This document shows, piece by piece, positions 23,271-35,017 of a DNA stretch of 64,000 bases. The translations under genes were made by a program, and so were the position numbers. Location: assembly GCA_033065855.1 (NCBI GenBank), contig JAVXUO010000139.1, positions 124,001-188,000 of the forward strand. The letters run 5' to 3'. Below the pieces are notes generated by a model. It was not told the DNA's origin. It did not search any database and saw only the letters and a list, made by a program, of their open reading frames with translations. This DNA is from Escallonia rubra (taxonomy: Eukaryota; Streptophyta; Magnoliopsida; Escalloniales; Escalloniaceae). Numbering within the stretch: position 1 is the first letter of the stretch; every line of letters begins with the position of its first letter.

Positions 23271-23355
23271 CCTTCCTCAAAGCGTCTTTATGATATGAGA
23301 AAAGCAGCACCCAACCCCCTTCCTCAAAGCGTCTTTATGATATGAGAAAAGCAGC
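23236..23355. repeat. 33-base poly-C run and 58-bp-scale tandem duplication
   Basis: A C homopolymer covers 23236-23268. It is followed by ccttcctcaaagcgtcttta and onward to gcagcacccaacccc, and the ccttcctcaaagcgtcttta unit then repeats at about 23320. The repeat unit itself contains the cccaacccc seed of the C run, suggesting slippage. A run this long is also a common place for assembly or base-calling error. Confidence 0.85.
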
Positions 23356-23700
23356 ATAAAGTTTACTTCTTTATCCAGGTTTGACATATTAGATTTCCGG
23401 ATGGTACCTATAAACTTGAAGACATGCTACAGGCAGATGTGGTCACTATACCATGAGGAGGACTTGTGATGCTCTCTGTCAACTTCATTATTATCTATAG
23501 GAACAACTTCTGGGTTACAAAGAAATTCTCTATTATAGCCGATTGCTCTTCAACTATATTTATTTATAGGTGGTCCTTCAAGGTGAAATTCATCGTTTGT
23601 ATCTACTTCTTCAAGTATCGAGCCTTCATGACTGGTGGCTAGATCAAATTGAGAAGTAGATGTAGAAGCCACTGTGGCATGCTTCTTAGTACTTGTAGTA
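23356..23700. other. Single-copy flank left of duplication copy 2
   Basis: This marks where homology to copy 1 can no longer be followed, because copy 1 has the CACTA at this point. The minus strand is open for about 67 codons across 23570-23770 (phrases DLATSHEGSILEEVDTNDEF), and further broken frames lie to the left. I do not recognise a family, but the region may be a decayed coding sequence. The last bases, acttgtagta, precede the empty CACTA site. Confidence 0.35.
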
Positions 23701-24332
23701 AGATCTTGTTTGTACTTGTAGTACGAACAACCATCTTGAGGACGAAGTGAATGCCAGATTCCAAATAGTGAAATTGATCTTACTTCCCCAAAAGAGTCGC
23801 CAAATCGAAGTAAATAGTTATCCAGAGGGGTAATCAGGCAATTGCTATAGTTGGCAGGGTGTTACGCTTGATTAGATGATCTTAAAAGAAGGTAAATGGA
23901 ATAACAGTAATATGATAGAACAACTTCACTGATTTTTTGATAATTGGATAGAGATCTTTTCTGAATTGATTAATGCTTGTTGATAGGGTGCTTGTTATCA
24001 TCCTTTTAAATTCGTATGTGGAGGATATTTATAGGATCCAATTCCTTCTATTGATCATGCAACCTAAAGCTGACGCTCTGAGGTTACTTCACTTTGAGTC
24101 TACTTTGTTCAAAGGTTGTCCTTTCTTTAATTTGGTCGATTCTTTTTGCAAAGCATTCCCAAGCATCAAAAAGCGCTCAAATCACTTTTTTGGTTGCTGA
24201 TAACTCCAGTCCACAACTCCTCCAAGATCCTTTTTGGGTTGATTTGCTAATTTGGGTCTAAATAAATTAATGATAACAAAGGAAGAAAATTTTCGTTATC
24301 TTACAAAACATAATAAATTGGTGGACGGTTGA

Positions 24333-26010
24333 CATAAAGTTGTCAAACAGGCTGGGGCCCAAGGGCTAGCCCGGTCTAGCCAGTACTATGAAAAAAATCG
24401 GGCTCGGGTGATAAGGGCCAATGGCTTAGACCGAGGGTGGACCACATAATTTTCAAAAAATGCCCAACTCATTTTAGGTTCGTCATGGCCCAGCACGTTT
24501 TTTAGCCCAAACCCGGCCCAGCCCACTAAATCCTTCAATCCCCCCCCCCCCCCCCAACGACCATGTTTGTGAAAATGACATTTTTACCCCTTCAACAGTT
24601 ATATAACGACTAGTTTGGGTGTATATTCATACACCCTTACTCAAACAACTCTTTTATACACTTTCACTTATTTATACCATTTTTAACAACTATGAACGAC
24701 TAATTTTAGAGGTATTTTGGTTTTTTGTGAGGCTTGAAAAATCTATAAATTGACTCATTCTTACCACATTCTTCACAACTTAATTACATTTCACAACTAT
24801 CTCTTATCTAAAAGCTTTATTGTGCATTCTTATTTTTTACTATGCCTCTTAAATTTTCAATTACAAACTCCTGCCCATGATTATAGTCACTAATTTTAGA
24901 TAAGAAGTACTATTTATTAGTTTTATTCTATTACTTTTAATATGTCTTCCTAGTTTTGTGTGTCTTATATATATTTTGAAAAATATGACTGCTTCAAGAC
25001 CATCAAAATCACGTAGCCAAAAACGTCTACCATCATTAGCACCAAACCTCAAGAGTAATCATCAGTAGGTATAGACACCAAAAAATTCTTGGCTTATAAC
25101 CAGAACATTAGTGATTTTCCATTCATTCTTTCACAAGATCAACAACACTTTAGTCAAACATGTAGCTTGGTTGGCAACAGTAATACTATCTTAACTTGAC
25201 CAGAGGTGGTGGAGAGGATGGCACAAGAAATCCTACCTTAAGTTTGCTAGAAGTCAGAAAGATGGTTAGAAAACTAGAAGCTAAGTGTTGAGATTATTTT
25301 TTAAAAGTTATGGTTGATTGCGTATCCAAAGTTCAGTGTATGTATTGTGAAAATATTTCTCGCATGGTAGTGATAATTCACATCTTAATAGGCATTTCTT
25401 GCAACGTGCAACTAAACAAGGCCATATTGATGATAGCCAAACACAATTATACTGTGACAGTAAGTTTTCTATTTTATAAATAGCGATAACAAAGATAAGG
25501 TCTTACTGGATTTGTTGTGCACAACGAAGAACCTTTTAAATTTGTTGATAGTAAAAAGTATAGTAAACATAATGACTTATGCGTAGCCTAAGTTCATAGT
25601 AATACTACTAAGTCTGATACAATGAAACGACATAATGACACTAAACAACAATTAATTAATTATTTTTAAATTTTTTAAGGTGAAGTTAGTCTTACACATG
25701 CTATATACCTAATTATTCTTGTGTGATGGCACGTTGAATTGATGCTGGCTGGATTATGCATAAGAGAACTATTACTTTCAAAATGTTTCCTTATCCAGAT
25801 GATGCATCTGTCGTTGCTGAAACTATATGTAGAGCTTGCTCTACTTTTAAAATAGATACCAAGAAAATGAGTATTAGCGTTTACACTACTTTTAATAGTT
25901 GCTGCTATTGAATTGTTAGATACGAACCTCAACCCTATACTATGTAGAAATTATTTTCATGTTCAAGGTGTTTGCCATAAAATAATTTAAAAGATATGTT
26001 CTCGAGTTTA
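24333..26010 (+). pseudogene. Fossil hAT transposon with degraded transposase (copy 2)
   Basis: This is the counterpart of 2410-4110. The left end is near 24336 (taaagttgtcaaacaggctggg), then a GGCC-rich subterminal block with a 16-base C run near 24540, a BED-finger remnant (about 25330-25460) and a transposase-core remnant (about 25680-25980; IDAGWIMHKRTITFKMFPYP is still readable). It shares most of its disabling changes with copy 1 and differs by a small deletion near 25700. The shared damage shows that it was already dead before duplication. Confidence 0.75.
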
Positions 26011-28799
26011 GGGCTAAATTACAGTCGTGGATAGAGCTTTACGTTAATATCACTTATGTCCGCTAACCAAATGGAATGGGCGTGGAGTTAAAAACTTGTG
26101 TATTGCCCTCCAGATAAACCCCCCCCCCCCCCCCTCTCTCTCTCTCTTCTTCCTTCTTCCATTAACCACTGACCACCACAGCCACCATCACTCCACCCAC
26201 CAGCATAACTGTAACACCCCAATTATTTTTTATTTTATAAAAAAATTATATTTTAACCTTAATCTGATTTATTTGGGATATTTTTGTAATATTATAAAGT
26301 TACGTTTGAATTTAAGGGAAAACACATGGAGGTTTTTGGTAAACCCTCCAATTAGGGCAACCATAATTAGTGGCGCTAATAGGGAGTGGCCGTCTTCGTA
26401 ATTTCTTATGTAACACCTAGAGAAAGAGAGAGAGGAGAAGCTAGGGCAAGATTTTCTATGTATGATCTCTATTCTTTTCTCCCTAAGTTCAGCCATTACT
26501 TAGATGTATAAACTGTGGTTTCGGGTGTATGTTAGAGGGGTGTTGATATGTTGAGTGCTAGAGTTTTGTGTGTGTGTTTTAGACGGTGAGATGTGGTTGT
26601 GTTTGAAAACAAGACTGATGTAGAGCAGCATAAGAGTGGGGTGGGGTTTTGTCTTTCATTACTAATTCTTTTGATATGTTCTTGCACTTTGTGAAAATTT
26701 GGTATACTTCAAATTTTCAATTTTAGGTTTTCTCAGAATCTCACGTTTGTATATCAAATAATGACGTTGAAGTAAAGGCCCCATAGAAGTCCAGAATTCT
26801 TTCGGTTTCTGGCAACCATTTTGAATTGCCATAGAATCTTCATTACTTACTGGATCTTAGTGATTTTTATATTTTTGGAAACCTCATCAATTTTTATTAA
26901 ACTTTATAGTTTGAAGTTTTATGAGATTCATTATATTTTTGCTTCAAAATAACCATTGAACAAAACTAGTCTGCACAAAGATGTACTGTTTCGGCCATTT
27001 AGATTTGATATAGAAAATTCATTACTTGTTGGTTTTTTTTTTTTATGATTCTTATTTATCTAGATACCTAAGAAAGTTTATTTTAACTTTGTGGTTTTGA
27101 GTTTTCTGATATTCGTTATACTTCTATTTAAAAACATCCATTGCATAAAACTAGTCTTTGCAGAGGTATGCTGTTTATGGCAGCCATTTCGATTTGATAT
27201 AGAATCATTATTACTCATTGGTTTATAGTGATCTTTATATTTCTGGAAACTTTAGCAAGTCTATTTTAAGTTTATAGCTTTGAGTTTTCTAAGATTCTTC
27301 ATGTTTCTACTCCAAAATGGTCAATGTATAAAACTAGTTTGCGCAGTGATATGTTGTTTCTAAAATTACAGACTAGTCCAATTTCGATTTTCTCTAGACT
27401 AATTGTTTCTCCTTTTTTTTTAATGACTTGTACAATCTGAAACCTTGGAGAATCCAATATAATTTTCAATTTATGTGTTTTTTAGAATACTTTCATATCT
27501 TGACCAAAATTGTCTTTAAATAATGTTTGTCAGGGCTGAAATTTGTTGTTCTTGGTTTGCATATTACCTCCCTTCTCCTTCCTAGAGAATATCCATTATC
27601 AATCGGTTTTCTATGATCCACAATAATATGAAAACCTTGATAAGTCTTCTTTGACTCTCATGTTTTGAGTTTGACTAGGTACTATTTAGCATAAGGTCTG
27701 CTTGGTGGGTTAGTTAGATTGGGTGAGTTAAGAGAAGCTCGACAACTATCGATGAAATGCCTGAGAAAGACATGGTTAGTTAGACACAATCTTGGAAGAA
27801 ATTTAGTGAGCATGCATGTTTGAGTGTCAAGAACTAATACCTTTGTAGTTTATCATTTAGTTTCCTATAGACGAGGGCTAGGACCGGCCTTCGAGCAAGT
27901 ACAAGAACTGGTTAGTAAATCAAGTAAGTAATCTGTCATATCCCTCTGTATACCCTACTTTCCATTATAATTACACGTATACATGATTTTTACCAAGTGA
28001 AAGCTTAAAAGTCTTTTGATATACTATTGCCTTCGTGTTAAATTATTTGACGAGAAAATAAAAGAAAAGTACCATTGGATATTTCTATTTTTAGTTGTTT
28101 TAAATTTGGTTTATGTTGAATGAGATAGAGACTTTGGCTTGGTTATTGTGCCCCTTATCCAACGGGGAAAAGTTGGATTTCGGGCCTTGGTCAACAGGGC
28201 TTGTATATTGATGTAATGAGCGTTACTCTTGAAAGTGATCACCCCTGCTTCCACGAATATTTATCTCAGGCCGAGGAGGAATTCCGGGCCCTAGTCAGTA
28301 GGGCTTGTATGCTGACCGCACCATACCGAAGTAATGGTTTAAAATGTGATAGTTGTCTGATAAGGCTCTAGCTCATGCTTCTATTTTTCATGTGAAGGTC
28401 TAGAGGAAGCCAACCCCTACGAGGGACATAAAGAAGAGGCGCCAGACGAAAATTAGTAGAGTAACAAAGTTTTTATTAGACCCAATAATTTTAATTTTCC
28501 GGTTGTTAGGATTAATGACATTATGTAAGGGGCTTATAGGTCTCCCCAAATTTCACTATTATTGTCAGTCGGATGTAATTGCCATTTTTTTAGTAATGGT
28601 TGAGGAAGCCTTAAGTGCAGCTTTTAGTAGCCAATTAAACGTTTTAGAATATAGTGAGTTAAAAGTGAAGTGTTATGATGGGTGATGAGATCAGACATGA
28701 TTAAGAGCAGCAATCTAGTGAACGCCAAATTTCTAATTTGTGAGTCAAAGCACATGACTCCTAGCGTCCATTGCGCGTTTGGTGAGACTTCACTGTTTA

Positions 28800-29041
28800 G
28801 CGATGATCTAATGGCATTAATAGAGACAAGGTCAATGTTGAGATATTCTTGTGTTATGGAGTTTGTGATTTAAGAGTATTTGATATTTGGGATAATTTTT
28901 GTTGGTGGACTAAAGTGATCGCGATGATCTAATGGCATTAATAGAGACAAGGTCAATGTTGAGATATTCTTATGTTATGGATTTTGTGATTTAAGAGTAT
29001 TTGATATTTGGGATAATTTTTGTTGGTGGACTAAAGTGATC
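28800..29041. repeat. 121-bp tandem duplication (copy 2 only)
   Basis: The unit beginning gcgatgatctaatggcatta at 28800 repeats from 28921 with very few changes. Copy 1 has a single unit (about 13157-13275). It is a local duplication after the segmental duplication. Confidence 0.9.
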
Positions 29042-31168
29042 AAATTGAGGTGTTATGATGGAGGATGAGATCGGGTAAAAATTAAGAGAAAGAATCTAGT
29101 GAACATCAAATTTTGAGGACAAATTTTTTTTAAGGGGGAGATAATGTAACACCCCATGTTTTATTTATTGTCAGGCAACTCATATTGTGAATTTATCTAG
29201 TTAGTTTTGGGGTCCTTTTGTAATATTAAAAATTTCTTGAGTGACTAGGGAAAAATTACTAAAGTTGGGGTTTTTTTTTAAATTAATTTTCTTTTGGGGT
29301 AGATATATATATAATGTGGCTTATCAAGATTAGCTGCCCCATGTATTTTCTTCTCCATCTTACATAAAATCCTAGGAGAAAGGTGGCTAGGTCAAGAAAT
29401 CTAGAATTCCCGTATTGGGCATACACCCAAACTTTGACCAGCCATAATATGCTCATATGATATCTGATTTAGGTAATTCAAAAGCCTAGATCATGTATCA
29501 TTTTCAAGAACTACAACTTTTTAGAAGAATCAGAATCCATTTGAGATCACCTTCTGGTCCAAAATAATATTTTGTTTTCCCTCAAAATTGGACAAATTTC
29601 CTTTCTAGGTTTTCGACTAACCCTAACTTGCTCATTTAATATCCAATTTAGGTGATTCAAAAGCCTAAATTGCATTTTATTTTATTTTTTGAGATCTACA
29701 ACTTTGTAGAAGGAGTCAAGTTTGTTTGACATTGTATTCAGACCCAAGATATCAATCTTTTATTCTTGATTTTTGATATCAAATCGAGTATCAAAACAAA
29801 ATACTGGATGATTCGCACTAAGATTTGGTAGAAGGCGATTGAGATCAAATTCAAAGAAAAATATTTGGATTCGGTTAGCGGTTCGTGTAAGTGACATTTT
29901 GTAATACCCCGATCTTAGGTTTGAACTTTTCAGTAATTTCTAACAAATCTTATTTTATTTTTAGCGGCAAATTTTATAAGTTGGAATATTTGCGTCTTTT
30001 AGCGATAATTGACTTGAGCATTGTGACTGATTAATTAAGGAAGCGAGGGAAGCACCTTAAGGAATTATTATTAAATTAGGATTTATTACGTAAATGTCTA
30101 ATGTCTCATTTTTGGCAGAAAGAGATCAAAATGTGAAATTTTGAAATGATAATGTAGGAGACGTTTGAAAGCAATTTAAAGACAAATTCGGTAGAGGGAG
30201 AGAAAGAGAGAAACTGTGAGAGCAGCCAACCCTATAACTGGCGGTGCCCTGCACAGATCGGGGCAGCCCAAGTTCCGGCCACACACGCAGCCGCCGGCGA
30301 TGACCCTGGCCACACCCCTTCACCGGAAGCACTGTCCAACACCTTCGTGCACCACCTATGGCATGGGCACCGCAAATAGTGCTTGCCGTTACCAGTGGCG
30401 TAGCGGCGCCACCGTCATTCTACCACCATGCCATGGTTCTTCATCTACTGTCTCGGCCAAATCCAGGGCCAATCGTGGTTTACCGATGGCCACTGTGGCC
30501 ATCAGGACTTTGACCAATGGCCAATCTCTCCAACACCACAGCTGATCACCATAGATATCCCTTATTACTGATCGACCCAACAATTATTCTCTCCCATCGT
30601 CACAGCAATTGCCACGGACCACCTCCGCACCACCACCGAACCACCAGTTATCCATGGCATCCACTGTACCACCTCTAATTTGCCCACTTCAATCACAACC
30701 ACCTGCATACACGCGGCAGCATAATCATAATTGATTTGTCAAATGAGTCATGGTTCGACCTTGTAGTAAGTAATCAGATTGGGAAGTATTCTCTTGAAAC
30801 GACGCTCGATAAAATTATGGCCTTGTTGATTGATGAGTATGTACAGGTGGAATGTATATGGTTGTACGAATAATGCACGTAAAGAAGATGTAGTAGTGTG
30901 TGTGGGTTAGTTTGTACTGGGATGAAGTGGTGTTTGTACTGGGATGAAGTGGTGTTTGTACGAATAATGAGTGTGGTGTTTGTACTGGGATGAAGTGGTT
31001 GTGGGTGAAATGTGTATGAATGTGTGATTGTAGTATCTGGTGGTTTGTTTATGTACACCGGTGGGTGTACGATCTGTGTGTTTAGGCATGTGTGTATAAT
31101 GTGTAGTTGGAGTTGTGGTTTGATGATAGTGTGTAATAAGTGAGTTTTTGGGGGCACTACTGTGTAGG

Positions 31169-31396
31169 TGTATATAGTGTGATGAACCACCAAGCGCGTA
31201 GGTCAGCTGGTAAGGGGTTGTCCTAGCTTAACCAGAGGTCTCGTGTTCGAGCCCTGGGAATGCAGCTGCGTTAAAACTTGGTAGGGAGAGCTTTTCCACC
31301 CATGTGGTCCTGCCCGGCTCGAACCCGGATTAGTCGGCTCCCAATGTGGTGTCCGGAAACCGGGTGGTCTAACCAAAAAAGTATATAGTGTGATGA
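31169..31396 (+). mobile_element. tRNA-derived SINE with 16-bp target-site duplication
   Basis: The body is 31185-31380. The pol III promoter is visible as an A-box-like gtaggtcagctggtaagg (about 31198) and a B box gtgttcgagccc (about 31242). It ends in ccaaaaaa. The flanks gtatatagtgtgatga (31169-31184 and 31381-31396) are identical. Copy 1 reads gtatatagagtgatgagtgc at the same place (about 15269) with nothing inserted, so the SINE arrived after the duplication. Confidence 0.9.
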
Positions 31397-31530
31397 GTGC
31401 GATTGGTTATGTTTGGAGACGTGGATGAGTATTTTTTGATTAAAAAAAAATAAAAAAAAGAAGACGTTGATGAGTATGTACAGGTGAAATGTATATGGTT
31501 GTACGAATAATGCACGTAAAGAAGATGTAG

Positions 31531-31532
<2 letters not shown>

Positions 31533-31587
<55 letters not shown>

Positions 31588-31590
31588 GGG
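31533..31590. repeat. (GT)n microsatellite followed by a G homopolymer
   Basis: GT repeats run from about 31533 to 31570 and are followed by about 20 G. Copy 1 has only a short GT tract and a shorter G run (about 15390-15408). It lies inside solo LTR B2. Confidence 0.9.
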
Positions 31591-34500
31591 TTAGTGTGTG
31601 CTTGTGTAAGTGGAAAGTGTGGGTGTGTGTCAGTGTAGTGGGTTGACTGAGTGGAGTAGTGTATGTGTGTGTTTGTTTGTTTTAAGCAAATGCTATAAAT
31701 GTGTGTATAGGTGGTTTGGAGACGGGAAATTTTTTGGTAGAAGATGAAAAGTGTCGCTAAAGGGCCATCATTTTTCAGCTGTCTAAATTCTTATTTTTAA
31801 AAGCCATTTCGGTTATGAATTCGGTTAACTGCAAAACTGTAACCCCAGTTAGTTTTACAATGTCTACAATGTGTAATTTTTGTGGATTTTTTCAGTGTTC
31901 TCGAAGAACGTGGAATGATTTTATCTTAAGTGTGAATCTCGATTTATTATAGTGAATTAGATTATTGTCGCCTAAAAAAAAGTTACAGTGAAGTTCTTTT
32001 TACCGCTGATATGTTTCAGTGTATAAAGTTTCAACACTTTTTTTAATATCGTTTATCATATCGCCTTGTGCGTAGTTAAGAGTCAAAGGGAGTTTTTGGA
32101 ATAACATGATATTTTTCAAAAAAGTGTCTGGCCTGATTTCAATCTAATACATATATGGATGAGTTTGAAGTGTTTTGAAAGTTATTTCCTGTTCATGTTG
32201 GCCGTCAAGGGTATTTTGGTACTTTTATAAACGTCAAGGGATTATTTTGAAAATTTTCCATTCTCGATGGCAAATTTAGTAGTGGCGTGCTCAGGTGTAT
32301 CGTGTGTTTGTAACTGTGCATTCTACATGTATTTGTTTATTTCTGGACAACGGTTATCGTGCGAGTGCTATGGGTGCACGTGTGCGTTGTGTGGTGGGTT
32401 TGTGTACGTGTTTGTGAGAGAAAGAGATGACGAAAGAAAGGGAGGGTGTATTAAAACGGGTTGTCGAGACGATGGGGTGTGTTAGTCGTTGTCTTGTCGA
32501 GTTCAAGAGAGCGAGTAAGAGAGTTGGAAAAGCCGGATGGAGTAGGACACATACAGATAAAATGAGAATGAAAGAAATTGAGGAATCAATCATTGTAGGA
32601 GATTCTGGTATCGAGGGAATGCGTAGCATTACGTAAGTTGCTTTTTCGATCCAACTAGTGTATATACAAGTATATGTTCTATTTTGAGAAATCTCTATTT
32701 GCCATAAGTGAATAGCTTATAGTTAGCTCATTTCGAGAGTAGGGATCAAAACTGTTTAGAAAGTTAATACCGAGTTTATAAAATCACTGCGTAGATCGTA
32801 TACTAATAAATGATTTGCCCTATTTAGGTTAATTCCAAGGATTTGTGTTTGAGGTTTATTAGCTTAACATAGCTTCGGACCCGAGGTAAAGGATTTCTTC
32901 CGAAACCATATTTTATCAATTTGACATCGTAAATGTTCTTTCTAAATTGTTATTGAAGCTTCCATTGGACTCAATTATAATTGTGATGAAATTACATCGG
33001 TTGCCATATATACCTTGCTTTGAGCCTTAACGTTTATTGAAAATCCTATTCGATGTTCCGTATTTATTTCTCATTGTGCCTCGATTTAATCATTGCATTA
33101 TCGATTATTGTATTCTGCATATCGACATGAGTTAGTGTATCGAGGAGTTATAAGGATGGTATGTTATTGTCGGGAGATGCTAGTACCTTAAGGGTCTAGC
33201 TAGTGTTCATATGCATATGTAACCATAATGTTATTGAGCATCGCCTTTGTGGCTTTGCTAAGTGATTACCCTGCACTGCCTGTGTGGCTTTGCTAAGTGT
33301 TTCCCTGCACTGACTGTGTGGCTTTGCAAATTTACTCATGTTCAATATCATCTGCATCATTTCAGTGTAATTGAAATTGTTGTTATTGATGTCTGATTGA
33401 AGGGATAGAGTTAAATCCCTTCCCTATCGTTTTTGGAAGTGAATATGATAATCATTGTATTCCCTCTTCTGGATTTTTAGCGACCTTATTGAGCTCTCAA
33501 AAGCTCACTCCCTTTTTTTGTTCCCTTCTACAGGTAATAACCAACAATAGATTTCATTGAGTATGGATTATAACTGAGCAAGGGAAAGAGAATTGCAGTT
33601 TTGGTTTTGGTCATTAGAACTTCTGCGTGGGTCAGTATCGCTTTTAAAAAATTTTTGAGTCAGAATTGATGTTTCAATTATGACGGTGCATTTAGAGTAT
33701 TTGTCTTATTCGATGTTTTAATTACTCTGACAGACTGATGGTACTATATTGGTAGAGATTGAGGGTATTATTGTCTTAGTGTAAAATGATCGAGTGAGTG
33801 CTAACGTTCCAGATATTCCGGGATGTTACACATTTGATCCTTCTAGTTTTTTTAATATATATAGCTTATTTGTTTATTTATCCTTAAGTTAAAATTGTTT
33901 CCAAGAAATGATTTGTTTGACCGACGTTTATCTATGTTTTTAGAAGAAAGAATCGTTTATCAAAGTGCTTTTAATGACACTTATTTTTTGTTTAAAACCC
34001 GAATCGGCATGTAAATGATATGTATTCGAGAGATTATTACTAAATTGTCTCTAAATTGCCTACTGCAAAGTGTATGGTTGCCTGATTGAGATTGCTTTGA
34101 TTATTGAATTGTTTTGGAAATTATAAAAAGGTAGAGGGATGGTTTGACCATTCGTGGTTCAAGGTTTGGTTTATGATGAACGAAAGGGTGGTTTTTGCTT
34201 ACTTGGTTACTGTGCTCCACATCTAACAAAGAAAAGTTAGATTTCGGGCCCTGGTCAATGAGGCTTGTACGTTGATGTAATGTGCATTATTCTTGATAGT
34301 GGTTGCCCCTGCTTCCATGAAATATTTATCCCGGGTGTAAGAGGGATTTCGGGCCCTAGTTAGGGGGGCTTGTACACTGACTGCAGTATACCATTGCAGC
34401 TGGTGTTGGGATGGAACTATTTTGTGATGAGTTTTTCGTGCTGAGTGACTTTTATGCCTCATAGCTATTGATTATATCACGCTTTATCATATAAGTTTTC

Positions 34501-35017
34501 ATTCACTGCTTTCAAATATTATTTCTCGATAAAGTTGCTATTTTGGTTAGCTGAAATATTTTTGACATGCTACGGTTCATCTAATTGGGTCACTGGTTAC
34601 TTACTAAGCACGTGGAAGCTCACTCCTTAATTGTTATTTCAGATTTGAAAGTAAGGTGTTGGCGACGAGCGAGGGATTAGGATTTTAAGGAAAACGTTGT
34701 GGGCTTTTAGGGACTGCATTAGTTGATCGTGAGTTGTATCATAGGTGTTAATTTAATAAGGATTGCAATGAAATTCGAAAAGCAATTTTTATATAGATTG
34801 TTGGTTTAGTTTTAGTTGTTGACTTTTTGGGGTTATGAAAAGTCCTAGCATAAGTATTGTACATAAATAAGAAGATGAAAATGTATTTAAAGTTTGTAAA
34901 AGTTTTAATTTCCGTTACAGCTCATAATGGTTTTAGAGAGTAAGGCTTGACAGAGCCCTTGATCGGAGTTAAATGGGTCTGCGGTCAAGGACCTAGCTAT
35001 GGGTTCGGGTCGTGACA

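Larger units (their letters stand above)
29895..33835 (+). mobile_element. Solo LTR B2, copy 2, complete, with 5-bp target-site duplication
   Basis: It starts TGTAATACCCCGATC at 29900 and ends CCGGGATGTTACA at 33830, flanked on both sides by cattt (29895-29899, 33831-33835). The length is 3,931 bp including the 196-bp SINE. Removing it joins the two halves of the LTR A 3' LTR. Content, in order: an AT-rich start, a GC-rich block with CCACCACC phrases (30200-30710), a GT-rich block (30830-31680), and a promoter-distal part with the motif GAGCTCTCAAAAGCTCACT (33490) and cag-gtaataacc. Open frames within it are not supported as genes. Confidence 0.9.
26210..35017 (+). mobile_element. Internally deleted LTR retrotransposon A (copy 2)
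   Basis: The 5' LTR starts TGTAACACCCCAATT at 26210 and runs without interruption to about 28345. The internal remnant is about 28345-29144, with polypurine tract taagggggag (29131-29140). The 3' LTR is 29145-29899 plus 33836-35017, split by solo LTR B2, and ends GGGTTCGGGTCGTGACA. Without the insertion the 3' LTR is about 1.94 kb. The 5-bp flanks do not match (ataac before, cgagt after), so the element has been rearranged or its LTRs come from different insertions. No gag, protease, reverse transcriptase or integrase is left. Confidence 0.7.

Noticed and set aside
31190-31260. Genuine tRNA gene
   Set aside because: Same reasoning: it has a 16-bp target-site duplication and a 3' A-rich end, and it is absent from the paired duplicate.
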